The translations under genes were made by a program, and so were the position numbers. 64,000 nt of DNA, from assembly GCA_013389115.1 (NCBI GenBank), contig JACADY010000008.1, positions 1-64,000 of the forward strand, written 5' to 3'. Shown here one piece after another: positions 62,256 through 64,000 of the stretch. The notes beneath the pieces were generated by a model. That model had not been told where the DNA came from. It was given only the letters and a program-made list of their open reading frames with translations, and did no database searches. How positions within the stretch are numbered: the first letter of the stretch is position 1; each line of letters opens with the position of its first letter. The stretch comes from Alphaproteobacteria bacterium. Lineage in GTDB: Bacteria; Pseudomonadota; Alphaproteobacteria; Micropepsales; Micropepsaceae.

Positions 62256-63589
62256 CCCCCGCCGTCCGCTTTGCGCCTTCTCCGACCGGCAAGCTCCATG
62301 TCGGCAACATCCGCGCCGCCATCTTCAACAAGCTCTTCGCACTGAAGACGGGCGGCAGCTTCATGCTGCGCATGGACGACACCGATCAGGAACGCTCGAG
62401 CGCGCAGTTTGCAAAGACGATCGAAGACGATCTTGCCTGTCTCGGCCTCACGCATGACCGCTTCGCGCGCCAGTCGGACCGCATCGGTATCTATGACGGC
62501 CATGCTGAGAGGCTGAAGGCGGAAGGAAAGCTTTATCCGTGTTATGAATCGGCCGAAGAGCTGGAGCGCCGCCGCAAGCGCCAGATCGCGCTGGGCAAGC
62601 CGCCTGTCTATGACCGCGCGGCGCTGCGCCTCTCGCCAGAAGACCGCGCGCGGGCGGAGGGTGAGGGCCGCCGTCCCCATTGGCGCCTGAAGCTGAGCGG
62701 GGCGGCCGCCGAATGGCACGATCTCATCCGCGGCCCATCGAGCATCAAGACCGAGACGCTGTCGGATCCCGTGCTCATCCGTGAGGACGGGCGCTATCTC
62801 TACACCTTTGCCTCGGTCATCGACGACATCGACTTTGGCATCACCCACATCATCAGGGGTGAGGATCACGTCACCAACACGGCCGTGCAGCTGGAGCTTT
62901 TTCGCACCCTGGGCGGGCGGGCGCCCGAATTCGCCCATTTCGCGCTGCTGGTCGGTGCGGGCGGTGAGGCCCTCTCCAAGCGCATCGGCTCCCTTGCTAT
63001 CGAGGGATTGCGTGCGCAAGGCATCGAGCCCGAAGCGCTGCTCAGCCTCCTTGCCAAGCTGGGCACCGCCGATGCCGTCGCCCCCCGTCTCACCCTTGCC
63101 GAACTGGCCGAGGAATTCGACTTCTCTCGCATCGGCCGCGCGCCCGCCCATTTCGACCCCGCCGAGCTTCTGGCCCTCAACGCCCGCGTGCTCCACATCA
63201 TGCCCTATGCTCGGGCGAAGGCCGCGCTCGCGGGGCAAAGCGCCGACCTGGGCGAGGCGTTCTGGCTTGCCATCCGCGACAATCTGGAGACCCTGAAGGA
63301 CGCCGCCATCTGGGCCGAAATCGTCACAGGCCCCATCGCGCCTCAGATCGAGGATGGGGAATTTGCCGCCCGCGCCGCCGATCTGTTGCCTGCGGCCCCA
63401 TTGAGCGAGGATACCTGGGCGCCCTGGACAAAGGCGGTTGGCGGCGAGACAGGCCGCAAGGGCAGGGATTTGTTTCAGCCCTTGCGCCTTGCTCTCACCG
63501 GCCGCCCCCATGGACCGGAGATGAAAAAGCTGCTACCCCTCATCGGCCGAGAGCGGGCGGAGAGCCGCCTGCGCGGAAAAAAGGCTTGA
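62252..63589 (+). CDS. gltX: Glutamate--tRNA ligase
   Basis: A 445-residue class I aminoacyl-tRNA synthetase charging tRNA-Glu (and possibly tRNA-Gln, as many alphaproteobacteria use the amidotransferase route). The HIGH-type motif reads [34 protein letters not shown] is near 210, and the KMSKS-type motif is [10 protein letters not shown] near 243. It is somewhat short, consistent with the second GluRS type found in these bacteria. Overlaps nadE by four bases. Whether another gltX exists in the genome cannot be seen. Confidence 0.95.
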   Translation: MTPAVRFAPSPTGKLHVGNIRAAIFNKLFALKTGGSFMLRMDDTDQERSSAQFAKTIEDDLACLGLTHDRFARQSDRIGIYDGHAERLKAEGKLYPCYESAEELERRRKRQIALGKPPVYDRAALRLSPEDRARAEGEGRRPHWRLKLSGAAAEWHDLIRGPSSIKTETLSDPVLIREDGRYLYTFASVIDDIDFGITHIIRGEDHVTNTAVQLELFRTLGGRAPEFAHFALLVGAGGEALSKRIGSLAIEGLRAQGIEPEALLSLLAKLGTADAVAPRLTLAELAEEFDFSRIGRAPAHFDPAELLALNARVLHIMPYARAKAALAGQSADLGEAFWLAIRDNLETLKDAAIWAEIVTGPIAPQIEDGEFAARAADLLPAAPLSEDTWAPWTKAVGGETGRKGRDLFQPLRLALTGRPHGPEMKKLLPLIGRERAESRLRGKKA

Positions 63590-63785
63590 GGATCATGACG
63601 CGTTGCTGGCAGACGCAAATTCACGCGCGGGCGATTCGAATCGCCTACGCTTGTATTTGCGCCTGATCGAAACCGGCCGCGCCTCGACCTCTCCCCGCTA
63701 CCCAAGCCCACGCAATCGGAACGGCGGATGACCTCGAAGGAGCGGCAGGCTCCGCCAAGGGACCGCAGCGTTTTGGAGTTTTGGG

Positions 63786-64000
63786 ATGAAGCTGACCCTT
63801 TACGATACCGCCGCGCGCGAGAAGCGGCTCTTTGTGCCGATCGATCCGCGAAACGTGCGGCTCTATGTCTGCGGCCCCACGGTCTATGACTTCGCCCATA
63901 TCGGCAATGCAAGGCCGGTGATCGTCTTCGACGTGCTGTTCCGTCTCCTGCGACACCTCTATGGCGAGGCGCATGTCACCTATGTGCGCAACATCACCGA
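63786..64000 (+). CDS. cysS: Cysteine--tRNA ligase, N-terminal part (3' end outside window)
   Basis: The first 71 residues run off the window edge. [19 protein letters not shown] begins the protein and [20 protein letters not shown] holds the zinc-ligand Cys and the HIGH-type motif HIGN, diagnostic for CysRS; YVRNITD follows at the edge. The ATG at 63786 has GGAG about eleven bases upstream. It charges tRNA-Cys in the cytoplasm. gltX and cysS in sequence is a common alphaproteobacterial order. Confidence 0.95.
   Translation, partial: MKLTLYDTAAREKRLFVPIDPRNVRLYVCGPTVYDFAHIGNARPVIVFDVLFRLLRHLYGEAHVTYVRNIT

Overview
The window is a GC-rich stretch of an alphaproteobacterial chromosome. The lineage call rests on FlbT and FlaF, the lon-HU gene order, a thioredoxin-reductase-like ferredoxin reductase next to an adrenodoxin-type ferredoxin, and the COG2308/COG2307/transglutaminase cluster. 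The flagellin promoters have a -24/-12 sigma54 element with CGGCA-N5-TGCCG palindromes upstream. Together with a TPR-glycosyltransferase beside the flagellins, this resembles Caulobacter-type flagellar control. The order cannot be fixed from sequence alone. Nearly all genes look chromosomal and intact. No insertion sequence, prophage, CRISPR array or replication origin was seen.

Layout. 1-9.1 kb: the end of lon, HU, a divergent TetR/metal-hydrolase pair, a sulfatase, a short chorismate mutase, a ferredoxin reductase-ferredoxin operon, a receiver-Hpt pair whose receiver lacks its phospho-acceptor Asp, and a methyltransferase. 9.1-18.4 kb: TrkH, a CoxE-like VWA protein with its MoxR ATPase and a secreted protein between them, then a rightward operon of ATP-grasp, small secreted protein, alpha-E protein and transglutaminase-like protease. 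18.4-27.4 kb: the flagellin island, with a TPR-glycosyltransferase, flbT, flaF, three flagellins, a FlaG-like gene, and pseC/pseB for a pseudaminic-acid-type sugar. 27.5-45.3 kb: metabolism and transport (peptide-binding protein, acyl-CoA synthetase, glyoxalase, SDR, acyltransferase, nucleoside and sugar transporters, flavin monooxygenase, CoA transferase, acyl-CoA dehydrogenase, AtuA, GST, uracil-DNA glycosylase family protein, lipoprotein hydrolase). 45.4-48.1 kb: two secreted proteins, one with a PEP-CTERM-like tail, flanking a gene-free stretch with a long hairpin, then tRNA-Val. 48.1-64 kb: housekeeping genes gph, glmU-glmS, rpiA-gor, a class II DAHP synthase, an oxidoreductase/aminotransferase nucleotide-sugar pair, nadE-gltX, and the start of cysS.

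Functional links. The 18.4-27.4 kb region reads as one module for making, translationally controlling and probably glycosylating flagellin. All three flagellin genes carry their own sigma54-type promoter with palindromes 70-90 bp upstream. The ATP-grasp/alpha-E/transglutaminase operon is the least understood conserved system here. Its two odd additions are a 71-residue secreted protein inside the operon and a run of eight Gln at the end of the transglutaminase. Short palindromic repeats (8.26, 8.35-8.44, 31.5 and 38.7 kb) sit between genes and resemble dispersed alphaproteobacterial intergenic repeats.
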